A stretch of 64,000 nucleotides of DNA from Effrenium voratum (lineage: Eukaryota; Sar; Dinophyceae; Suessiales; Symbiodiniaceae), in NCBI GenBank assembly GCA_963377175.1, contig CAUJNA010003498.1, positions 43,034-107,033 on the forward strand. The letters run 5' to 3'. Of the stretch, positions 27,550-38,399 are shown piece by piece; the stretch's first letter is position 1; the number at the start of each line of letters is the position of its first letter. The translations under genes and the position numbers were made by a program. The notes beneath the pieces were generated by a model, which made no database searches, was not told the DNA's origin, and was given only the letters and a program-made list of their open reading frames with translations.

Positions 27550-29074
27550 TAACCCGAGGAAGTGTCGGGACGAGATGGAGAAGTATCACCAGATCACCAA
27601 GACGGAGCATGTCCGCGAGGTGGTGTCCGCTCCATGCCATAGGTGCATGACGGCCCACCCGATCGGCGCTCACCTGTGCACCGCCTGCTACCTTCCCATC
27701 TTCTATGAGGGCGTCCTGCCCACCGGAGACACGAACGGCGGCCCTCGCACGATAGCGAGCACCGACGGGGTGATTCCTCCCTGGCTGGCAAAATACGAGG
27801 GCGTCGTCCCCGCTCTGTGGAACAACGCAGACGCCAACGCCATCGGAATGGCCCTCTACTCGCAGAGTCCCGCCGTCGATGCCCGGTCCTTGTTGATGTC
27901 TGGGATGCGGCCTCCTAAGTACCTCGACAAAGAGGACGTGGATGGCATTTTCCGAAAACTTCACGACTCGCTCCGAGACGAAGTTCTTGACGGCAAGTAC
28001 CGTGACACGGTCGACCACAACGTGGAAGAGTGGGTCGCAAAGGCGATCTTGGTAAGGGGTCTTGCCTTCAACGGGAGCTCCGTCCCCGACTTCTTCGAAG
28101 AATATGAGGGATATGCGGCTGAGTGGGGCAGACGCCTAACCACCGCAAACTTCAACGCCAACCGGTGCGGCTTTTACACGTCCTACTACATGGTTGAGGC
28201 CCATATCATTGGGCTGAGATCAGGGCACCTTTCTCCGATACTCCCCAACGATGTGTCCGGGGAGGGGTTCAAGGCCCAGGTGGGGCTGCTCGCACAGCAC
28301 TGCGGGATAATGCAGGCCATGCGGAGAAAGGCCGGATTCGATCCCGCCGCGCGCCTCAAACAGGCCATGGACACGATACGGGAAGGCATTAAGAAGGGAT
28401 ACATCTACACGCTCAACGACCTCAGCAGTATGGATGATCTGATCTACCGGACGTCCACCGTTGCCTACGACACATGCTTGGCCGACCGTCCTCAAACCCA
28501 GGATGACATCAAACAGGAGCTGGCTGACCCTGTACCAAGGAAATACCGCTTCCGACCCCGCGATCGCCATCGACCCGGAATTCGCCTTACACCAGGCCCC
28601 GGCGTGAAAGACGAAGACGAGCCCGACTTTGCTGGATCAGCGGAGGATGAGCTGGGATCGGATGGGTCTTCGCACAAAGATGACGAGAAGCCTGACGACC
28701 TTGACGAGCCCATGGGCGACGACGAGGAGGAGATCCCTCCCCCTCCGCCACCGCCCCCGGCTCCTCCTGCGCCGCCTATCCCGGTAGAACCAGAGACTCC
28801 CGTGGTGTCGCACGCAGGCGTCGGTTCTGGCGAAGCTGTACCAACTCCTCCTCCTCCTCCTCCCGCTCCCATTGCTGCAGGCGTTACCACGGCTGGGGAT
28901 CCGTTTGAGGAAGAGGACATGGCCATCAATACTCGTGTCCCTGACACCGAGTCCGAGCTGGAGGGTGAGTCCGACCAACCCAAGGCCAGGAGAACATCCC
29001 GTGGTCGGGTCCCCGCGCCCGAAGAAAGGGCAGGGGGGCGTTCAAGTCCCGCCTGGCGGGCAACCCAGCTCTAA
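27251..29074 (+). CDS. second polyprotein, segment E: zinc ribbon-like site, helical block, proline-rich acidic tail
   Basis: Continues segment D in the +1 frame. A CHRC-x10-CTAC four-cysteine site at about 27635-27690 looks like a zinc ribbon. A helical region follows (about 27900-28520; VEEWVAKAILVRGLAF, AAEWGRRLTTANF). The tail is strongly acidic (DDEEEIPPPPPPPPAP) with polyproline runs. This resembles structural or nucleic-acid-associated proteins more than enzymes. The frame ends at TAA 29072; a basic segment follows in the -1 frame. Confidence 0.65.
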   Translation, partial: NVGRSFGVDTVDRITDSNVTELHTSGRRQRSDPRYVVMAIDARFFSMENGGMHITRQGTFASRENIAIGYWRCVYFKEDCSIIYLRPWCYPPNFLNSVSDNPRKCRDEMEKYHQITKTEHVREVVSAPCHRCMTAHPIGAHLCTACYLPIFYEGVLPTGDTNGGPRTIASTDGVIPPWLAKYEGVVPALWNNADANAIGMALYSQSPAVDARSLLMSGMRPPKYLDKEDVDGIFRKLHDSLRDEVLDGKYRDTVDHNVEEWVAKAILVRGLAFNGSSVPDFFEEYEGYAAEWGRRLTTANFNANRCGFYTSYYMVEAHIIGLRSGHLSPILPNDVSGEGFKAQVGLLAQHCGIMQAMRRKAGFDPAARLKQAMDTIREGIKKGYIYTLNDLSSMDDLIYRTSTVAYDTCLADRPQTQDDIKQELADPVPRKYRFRPRDRHRPGIRLTPGPGVKDEDEPDFAGSAEDELGSDGSSHKDDEKPDDLDEPMGDDEEEIPPPPPPPPAPPAPPIPVEPETPVVSHAGVGSGEAVPTPPPPPPAPIAAGVTTAGDPFEEEDMAINTRVPDTESELEGESDQPKARRTSRGRVPAPEERAGGRSSPAWRATQL

Positions 29075-29826
29075 GAGCATGGCCCAGCCTGCCCGTCCAT
29101 CCCCGGTCCCCGCGAGAAGCGGTGCGGAAGGGGGGGAGAGAAGGGGCAGAACCAAGGGCTTCTACACCCACGACTCCCCGGGTTCGTCTTCGATCGGGCG
29201 GTCCCGGAACTCCTGCGTCCCCACCACGGGATGCCACCGGTTCCTTGGGCGGCCATGGCGGCTATGACCCGCGCGATGACGACAACGATGAGTGGGAGCT
29301 TCCCCCGGGCGTGCCTCGGACCACTCGTGCGGCCAATGAGTCACGGCCCCACCGAGATGACGATCGGTCAAGGACCGCGCTTGGGGCCCGCGAGGATCGT
29401 CGCGGCCCTAAGGGTGAGGGGAAGGGTCGAGGAAAACATCGACCTGGCAAAGGTGGACGCGAGGATCCTGGCCCGCCCCGACAAAGGGATGATCGTGGCA
29501 GGGATACCCGCGGAGGCCGACGCGATGATCGCCGACCTCCTCCACGTCATGAGGAGCCATCCGAGAGGCGCGGTCCGGGGCGAGATGAGCGCCGCGGACG
29601 TGATGACCCGGCTGATGACCGTCGCGATCGCCACCGGGACCGGCGCAGGGATGACCGACGTCACCAATCAGATCCCCCTCCGCCTCGCCGACCTCCGGCT
29701 GGCGACCACAATAGGGGTGGTGGTGAGGATCGCCGTCGGGATGGAGGAGGTGATCGAGGTGACCGCGGTGGACGCCGGAGAGACGACGCGCCCAGAGACC
29801 GGGAAGAACCTGGTTCAGGGTGGTAG
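29075..29826 (+). CDS. second polyprotein, segment F: RD/RG-rich basic tail
   Basis: Very rich in Arg, Asp, Gly and Pro with RD and RGG-like repeats (RRDDRRPPPRHEEPSERRG, DRRDRHRDRRRDDRR). Such tails usually bind RNA or drive condensation, so it could package the genome. It has no good ATG of its own before 29122 and likely fuses to segment E by a -1 shift around 29040-29075. Confidence 0.55.
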
Positions 29827-30462
29827 GCAGGTACCGCGATCAGCATCCGCCTTAGAAGGGCGAGGATGGCACGTGTGTCGCCGAAAAACGCGACCGCGCC
29901 GGTCCTCCTCTCGCCCATGCGGCACTGCTGGGGGTGATGGTCTCCATTGCCCTGTACCGCTGATCCGGCGTTGTTCGTGTCCCTCCCGCACCGCTGCCGT
30001 GCGCGCCGGAGACGGTTCCCCTGGCGATCCTGTGTGAGGCTGTGACCGCACTAGAAGTGCCGGGCCGGCCGTAGCCGGATATTTTCACACCAATTTCGGA
30101 ACTTCCTTTTCTTATTTCCTCCCAACTCGACTACTCCTCCAACCACTTCACGGCGTGCAGTGAGGCGCGGTGATCCAGATAGGGTCCCCCTCCGCATGTC
30201 GCCGTCCCATGACAATGCATGAACGGCACGAGAGGAATCTTCGTCTGGTTCCTCCAATATGTCATTGTTCACTCATGTGGTCCACTCGTCAAATAATCCT
30301 GTCGCCCCGATAATTCGGGGTGGTGGCGGGATTTTAACTGGGGCCCAGGTGATGCCGTTTGGCTCACCTCTGAGTTGACACCGGCATTTTTGGTTGGTCC
30401 CTTTCGTCGTGAACTCAACTGTCTCGCATCCTTTCTCTCGTCCAGATATCGGATGAGGGGGG
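29827..30462 (+). other. 3' untranslated region of the giant element, hairpin and polypurine tract
   Basis: No conserved coding. A perfect hairpin CCCCGA-TAAT-TCGGGG lies at 30305-30320. The purine tract GGATGAGGGGGG (30451-30462) abuts the 3' LTR and would prime plus-strand DNA. Confidence 0.7.
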
Positions 30463-30863
30463 TGTGTTTTGTTCACGTGTTGTTTCTTCATGTGGCAAAA
30501 CGGCCGAATGGCCGTTTGGCTCAAGTTTTGGGAACTCCCGTCAAGTTCCCCTCGGGTTCACGCGCGAACGCCATACCCTGGCATTGCTCTTCGTCAGCGC
30601 AAAAGGCTTTGCGGCGCCGCGGCGCTCTGGGGGTAGGAGGTGTTCGGTGGGCCGTCGAGGTGTCCTTGGGCCTGTCCCTCAAAGCTACTCTTTTGCAACC
30701 ATATTCTAACATTCCCAAACCTGATCTTCTTCAACTGTCACTCCCACAATCTGGTCACCGGCACCTTCTACATTGTGCTTTGGGACTGGGTTCTTTTGGT
30801 ATTTCGTGAACCACGTGTACCTCTTTGATTCCCTGGGCTACTTCGTGTTCGCCCAAAACCGCA
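30463..30863 (+). repeat. 3' long terminal repeat, 401 bp
   Basis: Same length as the 5' copy, differing at 30615 (C) and 30802 (T). The hairpin and TTTGGCTCAAG motif recur at 30498-30525. Confidence 0.97.
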
Positions 30864-30868
30864 AAATC
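30864..30868 (+). repeat. target-site duplication, right copy (AAATC)
   Basis: Exact match to 7183-7187. Confidence 0.95.
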
Positions 30869-31034
30869 CAACTACTCCAGGAGCAGCATCCATGAACAGC
30901 ATCCATTTGATCACCCTCGACCGCATGCGTGAAATCTAAGCACCTGTTGCCTAAGTTTGTTTGGTGGAGTGTCCACTTGCCAGAGAAACTGGCGCTGTCG
31001 CAGCCCGAAGTGTCATTCTCCCCTCAGCTCGCAG

Positions 31035-31198
31035 GAGAAGGCCAAGCAGTTCTACGAGGCCCAAAGGTTCAAGCTTTGGAAGCGGAGGCCTTTGGACAAC
31101 CTGCCCCTTGCCTCAGATGGCTGGCGTGCGCGCCGGCTGAGTCGCATCCGTCGCCGGGTTCTTTGGAGATGCAGAACCCCCAAACAAAAAGAAACGCG
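31035..31198 (+). CDS. candidate host exon, basic helical
   Basis: Starts in phase after CTCGCAG and reads EKAKQFYEAQRFKLWKRRPL and on through WRARRLSRIRRR. The 3' border is uncertain. Strong codon-level sense but no family recognised; probably the same gene as the next exon. Confidence 0.4.
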
Positions 31199-31316
31199 TG
31201 GTTTTGCAAGTGTGCCATGGAGTTAGGCACGCAGGCTTGCAGCATGAGGGATTGCATCGCACGAGGCCAGCTTGGGAAGGCTTCTATGTCTGTGGATGTT
31301 TGGTGTGTTTTTCCAG

Positions 31317-31575
31317 GCCACCAGAGGCGCGCATCTCCACCAACTGGTTCAACCCCCAGTGGAGCGGCTTCCGGCGCGTGAAGAACGTCTTCGTACAGAT
31401 GGAGTGGGTGCCGGACCTGGCCAAGGCGTTGCGCAGCAAGGAGCCTTTGTTGCTGGACCCGGTGGAGGAGATGGAGATGCACAAGAAGCTACGCACCGCC
31501 TGGGATCTGCTGATGCGCGGCGAGGGCATTGAGATGCCAAGCCCTGAAGTGACCATCACCCGCTCAGAAACACAG
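31317..31575 (+). CDS. host exon, function unknown
   Basis: Preceded by TTTTTCCAG and followed by GTCGTC; ends in phase 0. Reads ISTNWFNPQWSGFRRVKNVF, then MEWVPDLAKALRSKEPLLL and a helical, charged remainder. Good GC-rich codon use and clean borders suggest a real exon. No family recognised. Confidence 0.5.
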
Positions 31576-34201
31576 GTCGTCCCTGGGAAGAAGGCCGGCA
31601 AGCGGCATGTTGAGGTGTACTTGCGCATGTTTTCATTGGTGGCCGAAAGCATGATCATTTGTCACCCTGGAGTCTCGTGAAACTTCACTTTTAAGGGCCA
31701 GTGCCGGGGAAGCCTAATTGTTTGCTAAAACAAAGAAGTGGAGCTAAAACCGCCAAGAGCGGAAAACCACCGGCATGATGCCTGAAATAACAACTTCAGC
31801 ACTCGCATAATATGATCTCGACAGGTCATGAAGTGAAGACTTGTTTTGGGATCGCAAAAGGCCTAATAAGGTCAAGCACCTGCATTTCATATTGAGGTCT
31901 CCGAAATCCGAAACATGAGCACTAGCTACATGCTTTTGGGCTGAAGGTCGCGCGACCCGAGCACTGCTGAATTGCTAACATCCAGGACTCATGTTAAACA
32001 AAGCAGGTTCCTTGCCAGCCTTCATGAAGACCTTGGCGCGAATGGTTTTACAGGGGGTAACTTTTTGGGACATGAACGGGTCCCCGGTGACTTTTGTTTC
32101 TTGATAGGTTAGTTCTGGCGTGTCGGCCCACCTTTCATTGAACCCCATGTCTTCTGTCAGGAGGAAAGCAGGTCAGAGTGAAATTTGCACCTGTATTTTG
32201 AAGCCTTCCTTGCACAGGGCGGTGGAAGAGAATTGAAACCAACCTTTTTTCATGGGTGGCCCCTTATTTTGACAGCCGGGTGTCGCACTTACAATCCTGA
32301 AGTCCGGAGAGATCCATATGAGAGGATCGTAAGCAAGGGGCTCTATTTACCTGGTGGGGAAGGGGTGCCTTGACCAACTAGGGGAGCCTTCTATGTGTCG
32401 TTTTCGTTTGGGTGTCCATTTGAAGCTTTGAACAGCCAAACAAAAAGCAGCATGTCGACCCCCCGGATTGATCAAATCAACCTGGTATGTTAATCGGGCG
32501 ATGTTCCTCCCAACCCCCTATGAATCAAGCCGGGGCTAAGAATCCTGGGTTGCATGGTGGGACAAGGCACTTGGTCGCCTTAAAAGGGAAACCGAAAGGC
32601 GGTTGTTTCAACGGCGTTTTCCACATGCGCAGCAAGCCGGAGACGGCGTCATTCTTTATCCAGGTAACGGAGACTGGGTTCGCATAGGTGGAGAAGCTGC
32701 CGCCACCCCCGGGGGAGATCGGCGCGGAGCGGCTCATGGAGCTGTTGGCAGCGAGTTTCGACTGGGACCCCGCGCCTCGGTTTGGTCAGACCCGGGGGTT
32801 CAGCTTCAGGACAATCTGTGCGTCCTGACCCATCAGCCGTTTTGGAGGGCCTTTGAGATATTCAGCGGGCGCCCTTGTTTTCGTTTCCTTGAGTCAAGAC
32901 CATTTGGACGCAATGGCAGAGAGAGAGAGAACCCATATGGGTCGCTCAAGGGGATGTGTCTCAAAATGCGGGGGCCGGTGGAAACAGGAACGGAGTTGAG
33001 AAAGACGGACCGTTCCGTTCTGGGGTTCTGTTAGAACCAATGGGGTCCCTCAAAGAACAACATACCAGTTGAAGTGGGGCAGCTGAACATGCATCCCCAT
33101 ATGTGATGTGCACCCAAAGGGTCCCTAATTCAGATGTACAGCCAGATAAGTTTGCCTCTAATAGATTCGCATAGGCTGGACAAATGTCCTTTGCTGGGAA
33201 ATCATCTTACTTCGTTTTGGCCCAGAAATAGGGGAGCTTGCCAAATGCTGTACTGGCCCTGGTTGATTGAATACCTTCCCACTTTGTTTCAAGGAATGCT
33301 GCAGAGTTTCCTCTTTGTTGGGTGATGTCTAAATATAGAAAGCCCTTAGAACATGTTGTGCAGAGCGCCAAGACTCCCACGGGAAGTTGACAGCGGTCAA
33401 GCTCAATGGCAGGTAAGCTGATGCAAATGCAACAGACAACGGTGTGATCATGCCTGTTCCCATTTGATCCCGTTCAGGCCCCACTGCTTCTCTGCCGAGT
33501 TCGGGAAAGTGGGCTGGGAGTTTGCTACTCAAACATTACATTCAACTGGCAAAATAAACATGGATTCGTGTCCACGAACCACTTTTGAATGTGGTCCAAC
33601 TCGGTCCAACCTTCAAAACATCGCCAGTGTGCGATCCGGCAGAGGCCTTGCGGGATCCTGCTGCCGCGTTGGCCTTCTTGGGCCGCAAGCGCGACGAGAG
33701 TCCTGGCCAAAGAGGGCCGGGTCCTACGTGGTGCTCCCTCCGTCTCTCTGACTCTCTCTGACTCTCTCTCTCTCTCTCTCTCCCTCTTTTTTTTGGTAGA
33801 CATATTATGAGTAACACATAACATGCATTTTAACACTTAGTGAAAGCCAGGCCTCAGGGGCAGGGCAAAGCTTTGCGACTCGAAGCCACAGCAGTGGCCA
33901 AAGGCCAATAATGTCACATCTAGTTGAATCTAGTTCTATTTTGGGTTTTGCCATTGGAATTCATGAAATGTTTGACAGCCACTTCTAGCTGCGCCGTGTC
34001 ATGCGTCACGTGAGTGATTGGAAAGCTCGGCAGTGTGGCTGCATGGGGCAATCATCCATTCTGTGGCCAAGAGCCAACCTTCAAGACACCAGCCAATCAG
34101 TTGCAGCTGGAGCGGGCCAAAGAACTCTGTTGATTGTCAGACCCTCGGTGGGGGATCGCTCAAAACGGTTGCTTTATGCAGGTCCCCTGTTTGCAACCTA
34201 G
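31576..34201. other. intronic or intergenic sequence, no gene seen
   Basis: Long stretch of short, motif-free frames. Contains a CT microsatellite at 33738-33788. Some short frames (for example 32603-33034) have no splice or motif support. Confidence 0.45.
33738..33788 (+). repeat. CT-rich microsatellite
   Basis: CTCTCTGA units running into (CT)n and a T run. Confidence 0.85.
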
Positions 34202-34444
34202 CCGTTTGGAGCAGAGTGCTGAGCTGCTCGCGCCCTTGTTGGTTGGCATGGGTGACCTGGTTGTGCTTGTTTCTCCCAACCACTTACCAAAAGCCGGGGC
34301 AGCCGCATTTTCCAGGAAGCTGAGCTACGAGGACATGGTGCAGCTCTTGCTGGACGGCCGCTTCCGGACCAGGGACGAGCACCGGCACTTCGTGATGTTG
34401 TCCCTGGCAGAGGCGGAGACACTGCGGCGGGTCCTCCACGCCAG
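34202..34444 (+). CDS. two candidate host exons, helical protein
   Basis: A short exon (34202-34259; RLEQSAELLAPLLVGMGDL) follows CAACCTAG and ends before GTTGTG. A second (34316-34444; KLSYEDMVQLLLDGRFRTR, MLSLAEAETLRRVLHAR) follows TTTTCCAG and ends before GCTCC (GC donor). Both have strong coding character. Direct joining does not keep phase, so one border is off. No family recognised. Confidence 0.45.
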
Positions 34445-35096
34445 GCTCCAGGAGCTAAAATTTGGCCCAGTTGTGGGAGGTGTCCACTCGGCTTAGATGA
34501 CTGTCACTCTCATGCAAGCCCGATTCAGGACTCAGCTGGCCAGCTTTCTTAATTATTGGCATTTTGCTGCGGGTCACGTCTTCATCAAAGATCTCCGTTT
34601 TTCCATGCTGCGTTTGCCATCATTAAACTGCCGCCCATTGGCTCAGGCAACCTGCAAGCGGTTTTGTTCTGAGTTCTCTTTAGCGCGATCTTTAGTCCGC
34701 TGCTCTTCGCAGTTTCGGGTTGCGACCCTTGTAAAAAGGCCGATGACGAGCGCACAGGGCTGATCCCCGGTTTCCTCCAATGGAAGAAGGGCCAGTGAAT
34801 CCCCGCCCGCCTTTGAATCCTTGAGGCATTCGGCCTCAAGATGTGGAAGGTTTCCACTTGGCTTCGGATGTGGCACTGTTGTCACCCTCGTGCGTGCTCA
34901 ATCAATGTTGGCTGGATTTAATGCCAGTGCTGCTTGAGGTGAGTTTTGAAATAGGGCGCCAAACCCACAATCTGTTTTGTGGTCACATGCTTTTACCGGT
35001 GTGCATAGATACTCACATATGCATGGGATTCTTCAATTCAGGCTGGCAAATTGCAGTAGTCAGATGGCATTTCTCTCGCTGAGCTGGGGATTGCAG

Positions 35097-35190
35097 GAGA
35101 ACCAGCCTTTGCTGAAGCAAGCGGCGCCTGGGGCTGCTGTGGCGTTGCGCTGCGTCTTCGCCAACCATGCGGTGCTGGATGCCAGCCAAG
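35097..35190 (+). CDS. candidate host exon
   Basis: After GATTGCAG in phase 0: ENQPLLKQAAPGAAVALRCV, then FANHAVLDASQ; ends before a GC donor. Likely part of the same gene as the exons at 34.2-34.4 and 35.5 kb. Confidence 0.4.
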
Positions 35191-35508
35191 GCACCGCGAA
35201 AAAAAGTGATCCATGTGGATGTGTTTCAGAACATGGACCCGCATGGGTGGGTTCCCGTTGGCTTCCCTTCAAAACAGCGCATGAAATGACATACCGTAAA
35301 AAGTGGCGCGCCCCTTTGGTGCATCAGAATTAGACGACGGCCATGAAAAAGGGAAACACCACAGAACCAACCATTTGCAAGGGCCCACCATTTTAGCACG
35401 TGCACCGTTTGTTCTGAACAGCTGGCGGAAGTTGGGGTCAAGTTTCGAGATGAGAACGTTGGCATGTTGACGCGGGCAATTTGAGAGAGACAAAATCAAG
35501 GCTTCCAG

Positions 35509-35640
35509 CCGGGGCCTACCTTCCAATGCCGCATGCTGCACCAGCTGGCGCGCTTCCTGGATGGACAGTCCTTCTTCCGGCCACCCGAGATATCGGTCCT
35601 GCTGAGAGCCTTGCAGCGAAACAGGCGGGATATCAAGACA
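35509..35640 (+). CDS. host exon, function unknown
   Basis: 132 bp, 44 codons, phase 0 at both ends, after CTTCCAG and before GTTTTA. Reads MLHQLARFLDGQSFFRPPEI, then a basic helix (LLRALQRNRRDIKT). Convincing as an exon; family not recognised. Confidence 0.5.
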
Positions 35641-37435
35641 GTTTTAGCAGATTATCGATGACACAACTCGGAGTAGAATGAGGTCAGTCACACTTCTTCC
35701 TTGTTCCCCTTGTCCGATCAGTCGCAGGGTAGCTTTGTCAGAGGGGCAGCAATGGAAAGTTGAACTTTTGAAAGTTGGGTGGAGTCAAGGCTGACGACCA
35801 GCCCGAATTGTTTCACCAATTCCGGAGCTGCTTGGAACGGGCTCGACCCGTCGGCTCGACTCGTCGGCGCCAGGCCTTTCGACCGGCGCCGCTTCTTCGA
35901 AGGCCTCGGCGGCTGCCGCCGCCGCGGCGGATCTGCCGGTGGATGGGAGCAGCAGCCCGTGGCAGAGGCGGCTCCGCTGTAGTGAGCAATGAATATTGAA
36001 AGTTCTGAACAACTAAAGAAAAAACTAACAAATAACAAGGATTCACTGAACAAGCTACTAGTTACACAAGAATACATTTAAAATAACTTAGGAGACACCA
36101 GAGAAGACACTTCTTGCTACTTTGTTTGTAGTAAAGTGATACACAAAAACACTTTGTTTGTCAACAAAAAATGCCATGCAACTGGGTGTTTAGATGTATT
36201 CCACTTTCCGGCATGCAACTTAGTTTTCAGCAGATCCCGTGCGAGCAGGTCCTACGCCCGTGGCTTGAATTCGAGCGCCTTGGGTGCAAGAGTGGAGCTG
36301 TCCTTGGCGCGACCGGCCAATTGCCATGGGGTTGGGTCAGGGATGCCATGCCTTTGCCAAGGCAAATTCTGGCACGGGTGCGCGCAGTACGGTTGCATGC
36401 GGCTATTTATGGACAAGGCCTGTCTGTCCAGATGGCCTTCCAGCGTCTCTTGACGGCATAGCGGGCATTCCTTTCAATGAAGGAAACGTTCCGTGTTCCA
36501 CCCCGCTTCCTGTTGCGAAGCGTATCCCGTCACAAGTTAGCAAGAGCTAGTGACACAGCAGTCTCAATGGCATTTGTCCTGCCCTTACCTTCCTGTTCCT
36601 TCCCACCAGTCCCTGGAACGCAGGGCTTAATATACCGTTGGAAATGAGATCAGCCGTATACGCCGTAGACCACTTGTGCATCATGTTGCAGCAGCTCCCT
36701 GAAGAGCATTCATGCAAGCTACGGCCAATGGCAACGCATCAGCATAAGAAAAGTGTCTCCCTCCCAGAACCTTCAACCCCCCAAGCCCCGAAACCCCCAA
36801 CTTGGAACCACTTCATGCCTATGCACGGAGAAAGCTGCAAGCAGGGAATGTTGGACGTACTCCACCAAACAATTCCCTACAGAAATGCAAACGGCAAGAA
36901 CAGCTGCCCATGGGCACCGTTCTGCCTAAGTTAGCCCCAAGTCGAGCCTGCTGGTTGTGTTCCAAAAACAAAGGGGGGTTGACTCCTGGGTTGTTTCTTG
37001 TCCGTAGGAAGATGAGGATGCTATTTATTCGGCCACAACGTATGTGTGTTGCCTGTGACCATGCCCACCCAAGCTCTGTGCGCAGCCCCGCTTCCCGCCC
37101 TTTGACAGCTCGCGGCTATCAAATCTGTTGTTTGGGATTTGCACTTCCATCCGCAAGAAGTCGAGAAGCATCACCCTAATCCCTAAAACCGGCGCCCGAA
37201 GAACCCCAAGAGCCCTAAGAGAAACCCTAAACACGCTAAATCCGCAACGCCCCAACCGCAAAAGTCGGAAACAACTACTAAAGCCTACATGCGAAGAAGG
37301 CCTTGTGAATGACGCAGACGTTTTGGCATTTTTTATGCTAAGTTTCACATATTATATACTCCTGCAGACGCACACCTGTCTACTTTAGAGCCTCCGGCTC
37401 ACTCCCCAGACATTGGCCTCTCCCTTTTCTCCTTC

Positions 37436-37436
<1 letters not shown>
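35641..37436. other. no gene seen
   Basis: A CG-rich patch at 35860-35980 gives Arg/Gly or Ala-rich frames on both strands without further support. Telomere-like CCCTAA words near 37175-37230 are too few and irregular to be a telomeric array. Confidence 0.4.

Positions 37437-37482
<46 letters not shown>
37437..37482 (+). repeat. (CT)n microsatellite
   Basis: About 23 uninterrupted CT units. Confidence 0.95.
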
Positions 37483-37485
<3 letters not shown>

Positions 37486-37790
37486 GTTAAAATACAAGTG
37501 CAATTGCCGTGTAGGTGCAACACAAACAAATGTAGACTGCCGCAGCCCTTGTTTCCTCTCCAGCGGTAGTGAGGCTCAAGGCCTGCAGTATGTATCAACT
37601 ACCAGTGTAGCGCACATGCAACTGTATCATGCACTCTCTGTAGTTTAACACGCCCCCTCGGTTGTGCAACCTGGAAGTGTTGCGCAACCGTAGTTGGAAA
37701 AAAGGGGGGAATCCAAAAGGAACTAGCATGTAGTTTTTTTCTGCAAAAAATGACCGAAGGTAGGTCTACTACAATGCTGCTGGCTGTAGT

Positions 37791-38333
37791 TCATCTAACC
37801 CGCTCCTGCTCAATGTGTAGCTTGACAACAACGTAGTGGTCAGGGTGACCAGTTGTGGTGTGGAATGAAGTGGTGCGGTAGTAGTGAACATTGCATGCTT
37901 CTGCCATTGTGATGCTTAGTAGTGTGGAGTCGTAGTGTGGCTTCCTTAGGCCGCCTGGGATGCATTGGAGTCGTCGACTGTAGTCAAGGCGGTCGAGTGG
38001 TGTTGTTTGTTGTAGTGAAAGTAGTCGACACTCTTCAAGAGTAGGTGCTGTGAAGAGTTGGGTGTAGTGAGCGCGCGCGTTGAGGTGTCTTGTAGTTGCA
38101 GTCTGGTGTTCTATGATGTGTAGTTGCTCAGTGATTGCTGTTGGCTGGTAGTAAAGTGTAGTGCCGAGCGTTGTGTGGTTGAATCGGTAGTCGTTCTCGT
38201 TGTAGGCTTCACTTGAGTCTGTAGTTTCCACGGCAAGTGGTGTTGATGCTTGGTCAGGCATAGTAGCATCCACGCTCGAAGGTCCAGTGGCCATGGCTGT
38301 AGTAGGCACGAATGGACAAGTGTAGGGAAACAC
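37791..38333 (-). pseudogene. 3'-terminal reading frame of the minus-strand copia
   Basis: 180 codons with the same A/C-ending codon bias as the rest of the element (rich in Thr, Leu, Tyr, His). No recognised motif. It lies downstream of an RNase H that seems to lose similarity after YVDANYA, so it may be a diverged RNase H end or an extra product. Confidence 0.4.
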
Positions 38334-38399
38334 GGGGTACCTTGTTGTTGTTGTTGCTGCTAGTAGTTACACACTCATGCTCAGTGACTGAACCAGTCG

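Larger units (their letters stand above)
7188..30863 (+). mobile_element. giant (23.7 kb) copia-type LTR retrotransposon with dUTPase and second polyprotein
   Basis: Bounded by two 401-bp LTRs starting TG and ending CA, with a perfect AAATC duplication, a primer-binding site at 7589 and a purine tract at 30451-30462. Pol order protease-integrase-RT-RNase H places it in copia (Pseudoviridae-like) rather than gypsy. Copia elements are typically about 5 kb; this one is over four times longer. The extra length comes from an expanded gag, a methyltransferase-like and a dUTPase domain in pol, and about 9 kb of coding sequence after RNase H. Two substitutions separate the LTRs (7340/30615 and 7527/30802), so insertion is recent. 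The coding region nevertheless contains several frame changes, so the copy may be non-autonomous. Confidence 0.95.

Noticed and set aside
28492..28983. Minus-strand Gly/Ser-rich frame
   Set aside because: Reverse complement of the polyproline/acidic tail of segment E.
7681..29826. Bacterial-style operon of overlapping genes
   Set aside because: Many segments lack ATG starts or ribosome-binding sites, sit between LTRs and contain copia domains; this is one retroelement with frame changes.
37175..37230. CCCTAA-like telomere repeat
   Set aside because: Only a few irregular CCCTAA words within 60 bp; not a telomeric array.
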